Assembly (NCBI GenBank): GCA_031257135.1
Contig: JAIRPH010000128.1
Span: 1 to 18,318, forward strand
Source: Spirochaetaceae bacterium
GTDB taxonomy: Bacteria; Spirochaetota; Spirochaetia; Treponematales; Breznakiellaceae
Direction of reading: 5' to 3'
DNA: 18,318 nt
Below, piece after piece: positions 6,011 through 12,490 of this stretch; position 1 is the first letter of the stretch, and every line of letters starts with the position of its first letter. The notes under the pieces are model-generated. The model ran no database searches. It saw nothing but the letters and a program-made list of their open reading frames with translations, and was not told the DNA's origin. The translations under genes and the position numbers were made by a program.

Positions 6011-7009
6011 TTATCCTTCGCGGAAGCAGGCGGTTTTGTGGGTTTCCCGTCCGCCGGGGCTGGTTTTGAGTTCCGGCTGAGAATCTTTGCAGAGGTCCAT
6101 CCGGTACTGACAGCGGTCGTAGAAATAACAGCCCGGACGCCGGATGTTCGGAGAAGGCACATCCCCGGACAGGATGATCCGCTTCCGTTCCGCCTCGATT
6201 TTCGGGTCCGGGATAGGCGCGGAGGAAAGCAGAGCCTGCGTATAGGGATGCCGGGGATTTTTGTACAAGTCTTCGTAATCGCTGATTTCCACGATTTTGC
6301 CCAGATACATCACCGCGACCCGATCTGATATGTATTCGATTACCGCCAGATCATGAGCGATAAAGAGATACGAAAGCCCGAATTCCTGCTGAATGTCCTT
6401 AAAAAGATTGAGAATCTGCGCCTGAATCGAGACGTCCAGAGCGGAAACCGGCTCGTCCGCGAGAACAAGCTGAGGACTCAGGGCGATAGAGCGGGCAATG
6501 CCGATTCTCTGCCGCTGTCCCCCGGAAAATTCATGGGGATACCGGTTTTTGTAGCGTTTTAAAAGCCCTACCATTTCCATGAGAGCCTCAACCCGCGCCT
6601 CGATTTCGCTGTTGCTCGCGGCAAGGAGTCCCAGTTTCTGATAAATCCGCATAGGCTCGGCGATGATTTCTCCGGTGGTCATCCGGGGATTGAGGGACGC
6701 GTAAGGATTCTGAAAGACGATCTGCATATTCCGCCGGGCTTCAAGAAGCTCCCGTTTATTCATGCTCCCCAAGTCTTTCCCGTTGAGGCGTACCTCCCCC
6801 GAAGTAGGAACGTACAGCCGCGCCAATGCCCGTACTACCGTGGATTTGCCGCACCCCGATTCTCCGACAAGCCCCAGAGTTTCTCCTTTTTTCAGGGAAA
6901 ACGAAACGCCGTCTACCGCGTACACATACTGCTTTTCCCGCTTCAGAAATCCCGCGCTTCCTGCGGGAAAGTACATACAGAGGTCTTTAACTTCCAGTAA
7001 ATCGCTCAT
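6011..7009 (-). CDS. oppF: Oligopeptide/dipeptide ABC transporter ATPase, OppF type
   Basis: This 332-aa ATPase energises peptide uptake at the inner face of the membrane together with OppD. Walker A is GESGCGKST (49-57), the Q-loop Gln100, the signature FSGGQ (161-165), Walker B LVLADEP (181-187) and the switch histidine H219. The C-terminal oligopeptide_HPY extension is present (HPYTQALLSSAPIPDP) with the Cys-containing tail RRPGCYFYDRCQYRMDLC. The start codon overlaps the oppD stop as ATGA, with GGAAGG 5 bases upstream, implying translational coupling; an upstream in-frame start at 7039 would lie within oppD and is rejected. The substrate could also be a nickel complex or a sugar; peptide is the family default. 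Confidence 0.9.
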   Translation of the reverse strand: MSDLLEVKDLCMYFPAGSAGFLKREKQYVYAVDGVSFSLKKGETLGLVGESGCGKSTVVRALARLYVPTSGEVRLNGKDLGSMNKRELLEARRNMQIVFQNPYASLNPRMTTGEIIAEPMRIYQKLGLLAASNSEIEARVEALMEMVGLLKRYKNRYPHEFSGGQRQRIGIARSIALSPQLVLADEPVSALDVSIQAQILNLFKDIQQEFGLSYLFIAHDLAVIEYISDRVAVMYLGKIVEISDYEDLYKNPRHPYTQALLSSAPIPDPKIEAERKRIILSGDVPSPNIRRPGCYFYDRCQYRMDLCKDSQPELKTSPGGRETHKTACFREG

Positions 7010-7995
7010 ATCCGCCTTCCTGTATCTGCGGTCCAGCACGCCGCGAGATGTCCGTTTCCGTAATCCTTTTCATCAGGATATGCGGTTTTGCACCGATCCT
7101 GCGCTTCGCCGCACCGGGGGAAAAAAGGACAGCAAGGCGGCAGACCGATCACATTCGGAGGCTGTCCGGGAATAGAAAAGAGCCGCTCCGAGTTAGGGCG
7201 GTCCAGCCTCGGCACCGACTTAATTAAGCCCCGGGTATACGGATGCCGGGGATTTGCAAAAATATCTTGAGTCCGCCCGCGTTCCACGACTCTGCCGGCG
7301 TACATTACATAGATAGTATCGCACATTCCCGCAACCACCCCGAGGGAATGGGTAATGAGAATCACCGCCGCGCCGAACCGCTTCGTTAAATCCCGCATCA
7401 GATCGAGAATCTGAGCTTGAATGGTAACGTCAAGCGCGCTGGTAGGCTCGTCGGCGATGAGGATTTCAGGATTGCAGGAAAGCCCCATAGCGATCATCAC
7501 CCGCTGGCACATACCGCCGGAAAATTGGTGCGGGTAACAGTCGATGCGCTCTTCCGCGGCGGGGATTCCCGCCAATGTCAGCATTTCAACGGCTTTTTTC
7601 CGGCTGTCCTGCTTTGAACGTTTCTGGTGCAGTCTAATCGTCTCGATCATCTGAGTCGAAATCCGCAAAAAAGGGTTAAGACTGGTCATAGGGTCTTGGA
7701 AAATCATTGAAATCTTCGATCCTCTAATGCTCCGCAGTTGTTTTTCCTGCATTTTGAGAATGTCTTCGCCGTGAAAGAGGACTTCGCCGCCGACTATCCG
7801 CCCCGGAGGACGCTGTACCAGATTCATAATCGACAGGTTGGTCACCGACTTGCCTGAGCCGGATTCGCCGACTATCCCTAAGACTTCGCCTTTCCGCAGA
7901 GAAAAGGAAACTCCGTCCACCGCCTTTACGACGCCGTCGTCGGTAAAGAAGTGAGTCCGGAGCTGTTTCACTTCGAGAACCGTTTCCTCGGTCAT
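7006..7995 (-). CDS. oppD: Oligopeptide/dipeptide ABC transporter ATPase, OppD type
   Basis: This 329-aa partner ATPase of OppF has Walker A GESGSGKSV (43-51), the signature FSGGM (158-162), Walker B ILIADEP (178-184) and the switch histidine H216. It also carries the OppD/DppD hallmark HPYTRGLIKSVPRLD and a Cys-rich C-terminus (LPPCCPFFPRC). The ATG at 7995 follows a GGAGGT Shine-Dalgarno sequence (8002-8007) that itself overlaps the oppC stop codon. Gene order oppC-oppD-oppF is standard. OppD and OppF would form the heterodimeric motor for the OppB/OppC channel, of which only OppC is encoded here. Confidence 0.92.
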   Translation of the reverse strand: MTEETVLEVKQLRTHFFTDDGVVKAVDGVSFSLRKGEVLGIVGESGSGKSVTNLSIMNLVQRPPGRIVGGEVLFHGEDILKMQEKQLRSIRGSKISMIFQDPMTSLNPFLRISTQMIETIRLHQKRSKQDSRKKAVEMLTLAGIPAAEERIDCYPHQFSGGMCQRVMIAMGLSCNPEILIADEPTSALDVTIQAQILDLMRDLTKRFGAAVILITHSLGVVAGMCDTIYVMYAGRVVERGRTQDIFANPRHPYTRGLIKSVPRLDRPNSERLFSIPGQPPNVIGLPPCCPFFPRCGEAQDRCKTAYPDEKDYGNGHLAACWTADTGRRI

Positions 7996-8006
7996 TAGGG
8001 GACCTC

Positions 8007-9077
8007 CTATGTCCTGTTTTTGCTCTGAGGATCAAACGAGTCCCGAAGCCCGTCGCCTAAAAAATTCATGGCGAACAAAAACACCGTCATCGTCAGAGCC
8101 GGAGCCGTCAGGAGCCACGGGTATAGCTCCATGCCTTTCACCCCTTCGGAAACCAGAGAACCCCAAGACGCCAGCGGCGCGGAAACGCCAAGCCCCAGAA
8201 AAGACAGAAAACTTTCGTTCATAATAAATTGCGGCAGTGACAGCGTGGAATACACGATGATAATGCCCAGCGTATTGGGCAGGAGGTGTTTCGCGATGAT
8301 TCGGGGCGCGCGTGCGCCGATTGATTTAGCGGCTTGCACGAATTCCGAATTTTTCAGGCTGATAATCTGCCCCCGCACCACCCGGGCGATGGTGAGCCAC
8401 GATACCAGCGCAATAGCCATAAACAAGATGAACACATTCCGTCCCATAATCGCCATGAGGATGATCACCACCAGCATATACGGCAGTCCGTACATCACGT
8501 CTACGAAGCGCATGATGAAGTTGTCCAGCCGTCCGCCGGCGTATCCGGCAACCGCGCCGAAAAATATCCCGATAAACAGCGCGGTAATCGTGCCGACCAC
8601 GCCGATACCGATGGAAATCCGTCCGCCGTATATGATGCGGGAAAAAACATCCCGCCCCAGAATATCCGTTCCCAGAAGGTAGACCCGCTTATGAATCGGA
8701 TTGGTTTCAATATCCGCCTGCATTGCAGAAAGCTCCGCCTGTTCCGCTTCGGTATACTCGGTCCGCCCTTCATGAGCCATAACTTTCGCAAGATAGGCTT
8801 TCCGCGTTTCCAGCATGACCGTTCCCGCTCTTTGAAAAGAGGGCGGCAGATAGATATGCTGAATCTCCTGCCGTTCATAAGGATAAATCGGCAGTATCGG
8901 CGCTAATATCGAAACAAAAATATACAGCAAAACCACCAGCAGACCGAAAATCGCCATCTTGTTTTTCTTCAGCCGCTTCCAGGCGTCTTGCGAAAGCGAA
9001 ACGGACTTCACTTGCTGGTTAAACTCGTTAAGCGCCGCATCAACTTTTTTACGTGAAAAAGCCATAATTAAGCACAC
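8007..9077 (-). CDS. oppC: Oligopeptide ABC transporter permease, OppC/DppC type
   Basis: The 356-aa inner-membrane protein has an amphipathic basic N-terminus, a first membrane helix (about 41-62) and a long external segment (64-130). The conserved LLGTDILGRDVFSRIIYGGR follows, then four to five further helices. The EAA loop that contacts the ATPases is EFVQAAKSIGARAPRIIAKHLLPN. The external loop, with a charged helical stretch (RKAYLAKVMAHEGRTEYTE), is longer than in many DppC proteins. The GTG start at 9077 is preferred because AAGGA lies 7 bases upstream; the ATG at 9065 (starting MAFSRKK) has no ribosome-binding site of its own and is the alternative. No oppB or oppA precedes it. Confidence 0.88.
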   Translation of the reverse strand: MCLIMAFSRKKVDAALNEFNQQVKSVSLSQDAWKRLKKNKMAIFGLLVVLLYIFVSILAPILPIYPYERQEIQHIYLPPSFQRAGTVMLETRKAYLAKVMAHEGRTEYTEAEQAELSAMQADIETNPIHKRVYLLGTDILGRDVFSRIIYGGRISIGIGVVGTITALFIGIFFGAVAGYAGGRLDNFIMRFVDVMYGLPYMLVVIILMAIMGRNVFILFMAIALVSWLTIARVVRGQIISLKNSEFVQAAKSIGARAPRIIAKHLLPNTLGIIIVYSTLSLPQFIMNESFLSFLGLGVSAPLASWGSLVSEGVKGMELYPWLLTAPALTMTVFLFAMNFLGDGLRDSFDPQSKNRT

Positions 9078-9355
9078 TACCCCATCCTTGCGATTAAATC
9101 AAGCGGCGGCAAAAACCGTTCTTACCTAAGCCCTCCCGGTAGCGGACGGGCTAAACGCTTTCTGGATCACCACGGTTTACAGATAAAAGGGCAACCTCGA
9201 TGCGGGGTTTATGAGGATGATAAATTTCTGAATTCTTGGCATAACGCGCTCCGCTAAAAAAAATAACTGCACGATAACCGCACGGTGCCAAATATTCGAG
9301 ATAATTAAGCAGGAAAACCGAAGGTAATTCTTTATGGTATAAGGAATTATTCTTC

Positions 9356-9427
9356 AGCGGCTGATGGGAGTCGGACCCACGTCTCCAGCTTGGAAGGCTG
9401 GGGTAATAGCCGTTATACGACAGCCGC
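9356..9427 (-). tRNA. tRNA-Gly (anticodon UCC)
   Basis: The 72-base minus-strand gene folds fully. The acceptor GCGGCTG pairs with CAGCCGC, the D-arm region GTATAACGGCTATTAC is nearly that of E. coli glyT as I remember it, and the anticodon stem CCAGC/GCTGG encloses the loop CTTCCAA (anticodon TCC, reading GGA). The T-arm is GTGGG/CCCAT with loop TCCGACT. Position 55 is C instead of the near-universal U. The 3' CCA is not encoded (the discriminator T is followed by GAAG). A strong promoter lies 9 bases upstream. Between the tRNA and oppC (9078-9355) I see no supported gene, only a modest hairpin (AGCCC/GGGCT). Confidence 0.93.
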
Positions 9428-9436
9428 GTTACCATT

Positions 9437-9465
9437 AAGATACGGTTTTTTTAAAAAAACGTCAA
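9437..9465 (-). promoter_or_regulatory. Sigma70 promoter of the tRNA-Gly gene
   Basis: On the minus strand, TTGACG (9460-9465), a 17-base spacer made of seven T, seven A and CCG, and TATCTT (9437-9442) are followed 9 bases later by the first base of the tRNA. An A/T-tract region immediately upstream (9468-9505) would serve as a strong UP element. Confidence 0.8.
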
Positions 9466-9469
9466 GGTT

Positions 9470-9505
9470 TTTTTTCTTTTTTTAAAAAAATAAAAAAAGA
9501 AAAAA
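9470..9505. other. A/T-only inverted repeat between the SH3-like lipoprotein gene and the tRNA promoter
   Basis: TTTTTTCTTTTTTT (9470-9483) is the exact reverse complement of the purine tract at 9492-9505, with an 8-base loop. It starts directly after the stop codon of the upstream minus-strand gene. It may combine a weak bidirectional terminator with an UP element or bent DNA for the tRNA promoter. Confidence 0.45.
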
Positions 9506-9922
9506 TTACCGGTTCATAACCACTGCGGCTGTTCCGGCTTGAGCTTCCAGATCGTAAATATCCACGACTCGTTCTTCTCGTTCTTCTTCTCGGAGCCAGC
9601 CTCGGAATAGGCCTTCCACCAAGACCCAAGATTCGAAGGTTCCCTCGCGGTTGATGGAACGCCGTTCAACGACCCGTACAATAGAGCCTCGCCGCAGGTA
9701 TCCGAGGGAAGCGCTGGTTTGATTCGGATTATCCAGCACTCGAGTAAAGGAAACCTTGATAACCCCGTATCCTACTACCGACCGGGATAACGGATGGGTA
9801 GGAGGCGGAATTATCGTTATCTCCCCAGAATCTTTAGTACACGCCTGTATAAAGAAGGTCAAACCGATGAAGAGTACAAAACCGCACACTTGACTAGGGT
9901 AAATAGAAACTCCTAAGCTCAT
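9506..9922 (-). CDS. Small lipoprotein with bacterial SH3-like domain
   Basis: The 138-aa protein has a hydrophobic N-terminus ending in the lipobox I-Q-A-C (Cys28), so it should be a lipid-anchored envelope protein. Residues about 50-122 resemble a bacterial SH3 (SH3b) fold: VSFTRVLDNPNQTSASLGYLRRGSIVRVVERR, then WVLVEGLFRGWLREEE and VDIYD. Such domains often bind cell wall or peptides; the ligand here is unknown. The assigned ATG at 9922 is only 3 bases from the divergent omptin start and has no Shine-Dalgarno sequence. An internal AGGAG stands 5 bases before an in-frame ATT (residue 7), a possible rare start. A promoter-like ATGACT-17-TATAGT (9932-9960) would give an almost leaderless transcript. 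The signal segment oddly lacks basic residues at its N-terminus. Confidence 0.65.
   Translation of the reverse strand: MSLGVSIYPSQVCGFVLFIGLTFFIQACTKDSGEITIIPPPTHPLSRSVVGYGVIKVSFTRVLDNPNQTSASLGYLRRGSIVRVVERRSINREGTFESWVLVEGLFRGWLREEEREERVVDIYDLEAQAGTAAVVMNR
9890..9919 (+). promoter_or_regulatory. Possible promoter of the omptin gene (near-leaderless)
   Basis: TTGACT (9890-9895), an 18-base spacer and TAAGCT (9914-9919) would place the transcript start at or very near the ATG at 9926. The -10 is poor, so the support comes mainly from the good -35 and from the lack of any Shine-Dalgarno sequence before the ATG. Confidence 0.3.
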
Positions 9923-9925
9923 TAT

Positions 9926-10846
9926 ATGAAAACTATATCCGGTTTTATTATTTTAGTCATCATGTTTTGTATGTCCTTTAGGCTGTCCGCGGAACCTTCT
10001 CCGTATACCGTTTCTCTTGCGGTTTCGGCGGGAGCGTTAGTGGGACAAAGCGAAGAAATCGTCTATAAATTATCCAACAGCGATACTTATTTAAGCCAGT
10101 TGCTCTGGGATATGAAGCCGCTCGCGTATATTGGGACTGAGTTCGCCATTTCCCGGAAGAAGCCGCTGGAAAAATGGGGAGTTTTTTCAACTATTTCCCT
10201 CAAATTCGGGATTCCTATGGAAACCGGCGTTATGGAAGACCGGGATTGGGACAGCCCTGACAATCGCTTAACGAACTTTTCCTCTCACGATAATTATACG
10301 CAAAAGGCTTTTTTATGTGATATTTCTCCAATAGGCGTCTCTTTTCCTATCGTTTCAAGCGTATTGATTAGGGTTTATCCGGTTTTTTCTTATATGTATT
10401 TTTCTTGGGCGTCTCGGGACGGGTATCTTCAATATGAGCGGTATGATTGGGAAACGATGCCGGTTTCCGGTCCGATGATAAACTATTCCCAAAGCTGGAT
10501 GCTTGCTTCGCAGGGCATCGGGCTTTGGGTTCCCTTTTTAAAAGTTTTATCCGCGGGCATAGATTTTCAAATCGGCTCGGTATTGTCATGTACCGCGCTG
10601 GATGAACATATCAGCAGAAACGTCCGGTTTAAGGATCGCATCTCCGGGGGATGTTTTTTTGAAGCTAAGGGAGTCTTCACGTTTTCACCGATTTCATGGC
10701 TGGATATTACCCTTTCAGCGGGAGGGCGGTATATAACCGGTTCTCGAGGCGTATCGTATATGAATGACGACCCAACGCCCGTATCAGGAGCCGGCGCAGG
10801 ATATTCCGTTGCGGACATAGGTCTTTCGGTCAAGGCGCGGTTTTAA
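9926..10846 (+). CDS. Omptin-family outer-membrane protease (peptidase family A26)
   Basis: The 306-aa precursor has a signal peptide (MKTISGFIILVIMFCMSF, likely cut after LSA at residue 22) and ends in Phe (SVKARF), as outer-membrane barrels do. Omptin landmarks occur in order: SAGALVGQSEEIVY, SQLLWDMKPLAYIG, then METGVMEDRDW with D105 and D107 at the places of OmpT D83/D85, S-H121 in the following loop, and ALDEH with D226 and H228 at the places of OmpT D210/H212. All four catalytic residues are therefore present. The length suits a 10-stranded barrel. Omptins cleave extracellular peptides, often between basic residues; the target here is unknown. In most of the family, activity needs LPS, which many spirochaetes lack. 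No Shine-Dalgarno sequence precedes the ATG. Confidence 0.8.
   Translation: MKTISGFIILVIMFCMSFRLSAEPSPYTVSLAVSAGALVGQSEEIVYKLSNSDTYLSQLLWDMKPLAYIGTEFAISRKKPLEKWGVFSTISLKFGIPMETGVMEDRDWDSPDNRLTNFSSHDNYTQKAFLCDISPIGVSFPIVSSVLIRVYPVFSYMYFSWASRDGYLQYERYDWETMPVSGPMINYSQSWMLASQGIGLWVPFLKVLSAGIDFQIGSVLSCTALDEHISRNVRFKDRISGGCFFEAKGVFTFSPISWLDITLSAGGRYITGSRGVSYMNDDPTPVSGAGAGYSVADIGLSVKARF
9932..9960 (-). promoter_or_regulatory. Possible promoter of the SH3-like lipoprotein gene
   Basis: On the minus strand, ATGACT (9955-9960), 17 bases and TATAGT (9932-9937) put the start site about 3 bases before the ATG at 9922. The elements lie within the first codons of the divergent omptin gene. Confidence 0.3.
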
Positions 10847-10860
10847 ATAAAGAATATCCG

Positions 10861-10918
10861 TTTTTTAAATTTTTTTCGCGTTTTTTAAATTTTTTCGCGT
10901 TTTTTAAATTTTTTCGCG
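10861..10918. repeat. Three phased A/T-tract units next to the second 21-bp array
   Basis: Three copies of ttttttaaattttttcgcg (20, 19 and 19 bases) stand directly before the 21-bp units. A/T tracts repeated every 19-21 bases, about two helical turns, are expected to give intrinsically curved DNA. They lie 15 bases after the omptin stop codon. Confidence 0.7.
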
Positions 10919-11107
10919 CGCCGCGGATTTTTTTTCTCGTTCCGCGGAACCAAGCCCGCGTTCCGCGGAACGAGACTTTCGTACCGCGGTACTAAGTTCG
11001 CGTACCGCTCCGCGAGATTTTAGTCCCGCGGAACCAAGTTCGCGTACCGCGGTACAAAACTTTCGCGCCGCGGAACCAAGTTCGCGCGCCGCGCCGCGCG
11101 AAAGAAA
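10919..11107. repeat. Nine 21-bp units centred on CCGCGG palindromes
   Basis: Nine units of exactly 21 bases can be laid end to end from 10919. Most contain CCGCGG, often extended to GTTCCGCGGAAC or GTACCGCGGTAC, followed by an AAG and a TTCGCG or CTTTCG spacer. Unit 5 (11003-11023) and the last unit have broken palindromes. The minus strand is open through the array as heptapeptides (LGSAARK-like), but this follows from the 21-base period. It lies between the convergent omptin gene and the unknown gene ending at 11134, where no other gene is seen. Confidence 0.8.
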
Positions 11108-11133
11108 ATCCGCGTATATCTCGGGCTTCCGGG

Positions 11134-11685
11134 TTATTTTCTTTTGGGAAGCCACACGGGGACGCCGATTTTCCACTCGAAAGAATATCCGGCTGTTCCT
11201 GAAGCGAGGGGGCGGATCGCCATATTTGCTACCATTGCGGCTCTGAAGAAGCACGGCGGCGGCGGTATATCGGGACAGGGCGGGAAGACTCCGGCGCACA
11301 ATACCAGCGAGGGAAACCGATATATCGCCGGCGGCGAGGGCGGATTCGGCGGACTCGCGTCTAAGGAGAGACCGAACAGCGTGAAAACCGGCTCTTCCGG
11401 GGGATACCGCAGTATTTGTAAACCGCCGCCGGCGATTTTTCCGTCTTTTCCCTCTGCTCCGCTTGATTCCCGTAAAGCGTACGCCTCGGCTTTCAGCTCC
11501 GCCGGGGTAAAGGGGCGGGAGACCGCCGCGAGGGGCGCGGCTATGGGGAACGAATAAGCCCCGATTGCGCCGGCCCTGAAAAGCCGGCGTTTATAGTCCT
11601 CTATTATTCCTGCGGCATCTCGGTGGGGGATGAGTACGACGAAACGGACCGGATTCATCGGCGGTTGATAGATATGCTCTGCCAT
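11134..11685 (-). CDS. Conserved-looking hypothetical protein
   Basis: I do not recognise the family. The frame gives 183 aa from the ATG at 11685 (MAEHIYQPPMNPVRF); a second ATG at 11658 (MNPVRFVVLIPHRD) is an equally possible start and begins directly with a beta-strand-like segment. No Shine-Dalgarno sequence is seen before either. Visible elements are VRFVVLIPHRDAAGIIEDYKR, YSFPIAAPLAAVSRPF, a helical ELKAEAYALRE stretch, DGKIAGGG and a Pro-rich middle, ending in YSFEWKIGVPVWLPKRK. The pattern of two similar halves each starting with a hydrophobic strand faintly recalls 2H/LigT-like folds, but the H-x-T/S motifs are missing, so I assign no function. It is divergent from the gene at 11705 with 19 bases between start codons. 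Confidence 0.5.
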   Translation of the reverse strand: MAEHIYQPPMNPVRFVVLIPHRDAAGIIEDYKRRLFRAGAIGAYSFPIAAPLAAVSRPFTPAELKAEAYALRESSGAEGKDGKIAGGGLQILRYPPEEPVFTLFGLSLDASPPNPPSPPAIYRFPSLVLCAGVFPPCPDIPPPPCFFRAAMVANMAIRPLASGTAGYSFEWKIGVPVWLPKRK

Positions 11686-11693
11686 GCTAAGAT
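11665..11693 (+). promoter_or_regulatory. Possible promoter of the three-gene operon (near-leaderless)
   Basis: TTGATA (11665-11670), a 17-base spacer and TAAGAT (11688-11693) give a start site near 11700, only about 5 bases before the ATG at 11705. This agrees with the absence of a Shine-Dalgarno sequence. The region also holds the dyad GCTA-N7-TAGC (11686-11700). Confidence 0.4.
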
Positions 11694-11704
11694 ATATAGC
11701 ATAT

Positions 11705-12490
11705 ATGAAATATAAGACTAAGGTACTTGCAGATCGGTTTACGTCCGCGCTTTCGGCTCTGCCCGGGGTGGAGTGCATTTCCCTTAATGAGGCGGCTTTG
11801 CCGGATACGCTGGACCCTTATTTCGCGCTGATTCTGGATGTGTTCTATTCGGGCGCGGTTCCGGAGGCGGAGGAACGGCGGCGTTTGTACGGAGAAGACG
11901 CGGCGGCGTTTGAAACCTCTGATTTTGAAATCTCTAATCAGGGAAGCAAAGACCGGTTTCTTATTGGAAACCTGCCGGTTAGACTGGAATATAAAGCGAC
12001 TCTGACCATTGACGAACTCGTCGATTGCGCGGCAAAGCCGGATATACTGCGGTTTATCAAAGGGACCTACGGGTACTATAGGCTGACTGAAGGAGAGCCG
12101 CTTTTCTCCCGAAGCGGCTGGCTTCAGGGCGTCCGGGAGCGGCTCCGCAATCTGCCGGACGCCTTTTGGACTCGTCTGCGAGCCGTTTATCAGCCTAAGA
12201 TGGAGCATCTCCTCAACGATTTGGGCGCGGCTTTTCTTCTGGACGACGATTTTAACTATCTTGTATCTTCGGCTTTATTCATCAAGACCGCGTGTTTCAC
12301 CTTATTTTGCCTTAACCGCCGGTTTGAGCCGTCTCATCGGGCGTATTTTAAGCAGGTCATTGAGCTTCCGGTTCTGCCCGAGGGGTTCCGCGTTAACCTT
12401 GAAAGTTTCCTCCGCTCCGACGCGGAAATAACCAAAGAACGCCGGTACGCGCTTGCCCAGCTTATTGCCCGGAGTATTGTGTTGTTATGA
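11705..12490 (+). CDS. Nucleotidyltransferase-like hypothetical protein (DUF4037-like architecture)
   Basis: The 261-aa cytoplasmic protein starts MKYKTKVLADRFTSAL; the in-frame ATG at 11684 overlaps the divergent start codon and is less likely. The N-terminal half has a candidate nucleotidyltransferase core (DPYFALILDVFYSG and PVRLEYKATLTIDELVD, acidic residues on predicted strands). The C-terminal half is helical, with FCLNRRFEPSHRAYFKQVIELPVLPEGF, the sort of segment that follows the catalytic core in DUF4037/MNT-HEPN-like proteins. The canonical G-S-x(n)-D-x-D motif is not visible, so the enzyme may be inactive or the assignment wrong. It is the first gene of an operon: its stop codon overlaps the next start as ATGA. 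Confidence 0.5.
   Translation: MKYKTKVLADRFTSALSALPGVECISLNEAALPDTLDPYFALILDVFYSGAVPEAEERRRLYGEDAAAFETSDFEISNQGSKDRFLIGNLPVRLEYKATLTIDELVDCAAKPDILRFIKGTYGYYRLTEGEPLFSRSGWLQGVRERLRNLPDAFWTRLRAVYQPKMEHLLNDLGAAFLLDDDFNYLVSSALFIKTACFTLFCLNRRFEPSHRAYFKQVIELPVLPEGFRVNLESFLRSDAEITKERRYALAQLIARSIVLL

Noticed and set aside
9078..9355. Degraded oppB upstream of oppC
   Set aside because: I read the minus-strand frames and see none of the OppB C-terminal hallmarks.
9151..9435. Minus-strand frame of 94 codons
   Set aside because: It spans the tRNA-Gly gene and its promoter region. Its C-terminal half could be a relic of something, but I cannot identify it.
10904..11299. Minus-strand frame with LGSAxRE-type heptapeptides
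   Set aside because: It crosses the palindromic array and the 3' part of another gene; the repeats explain its openness.
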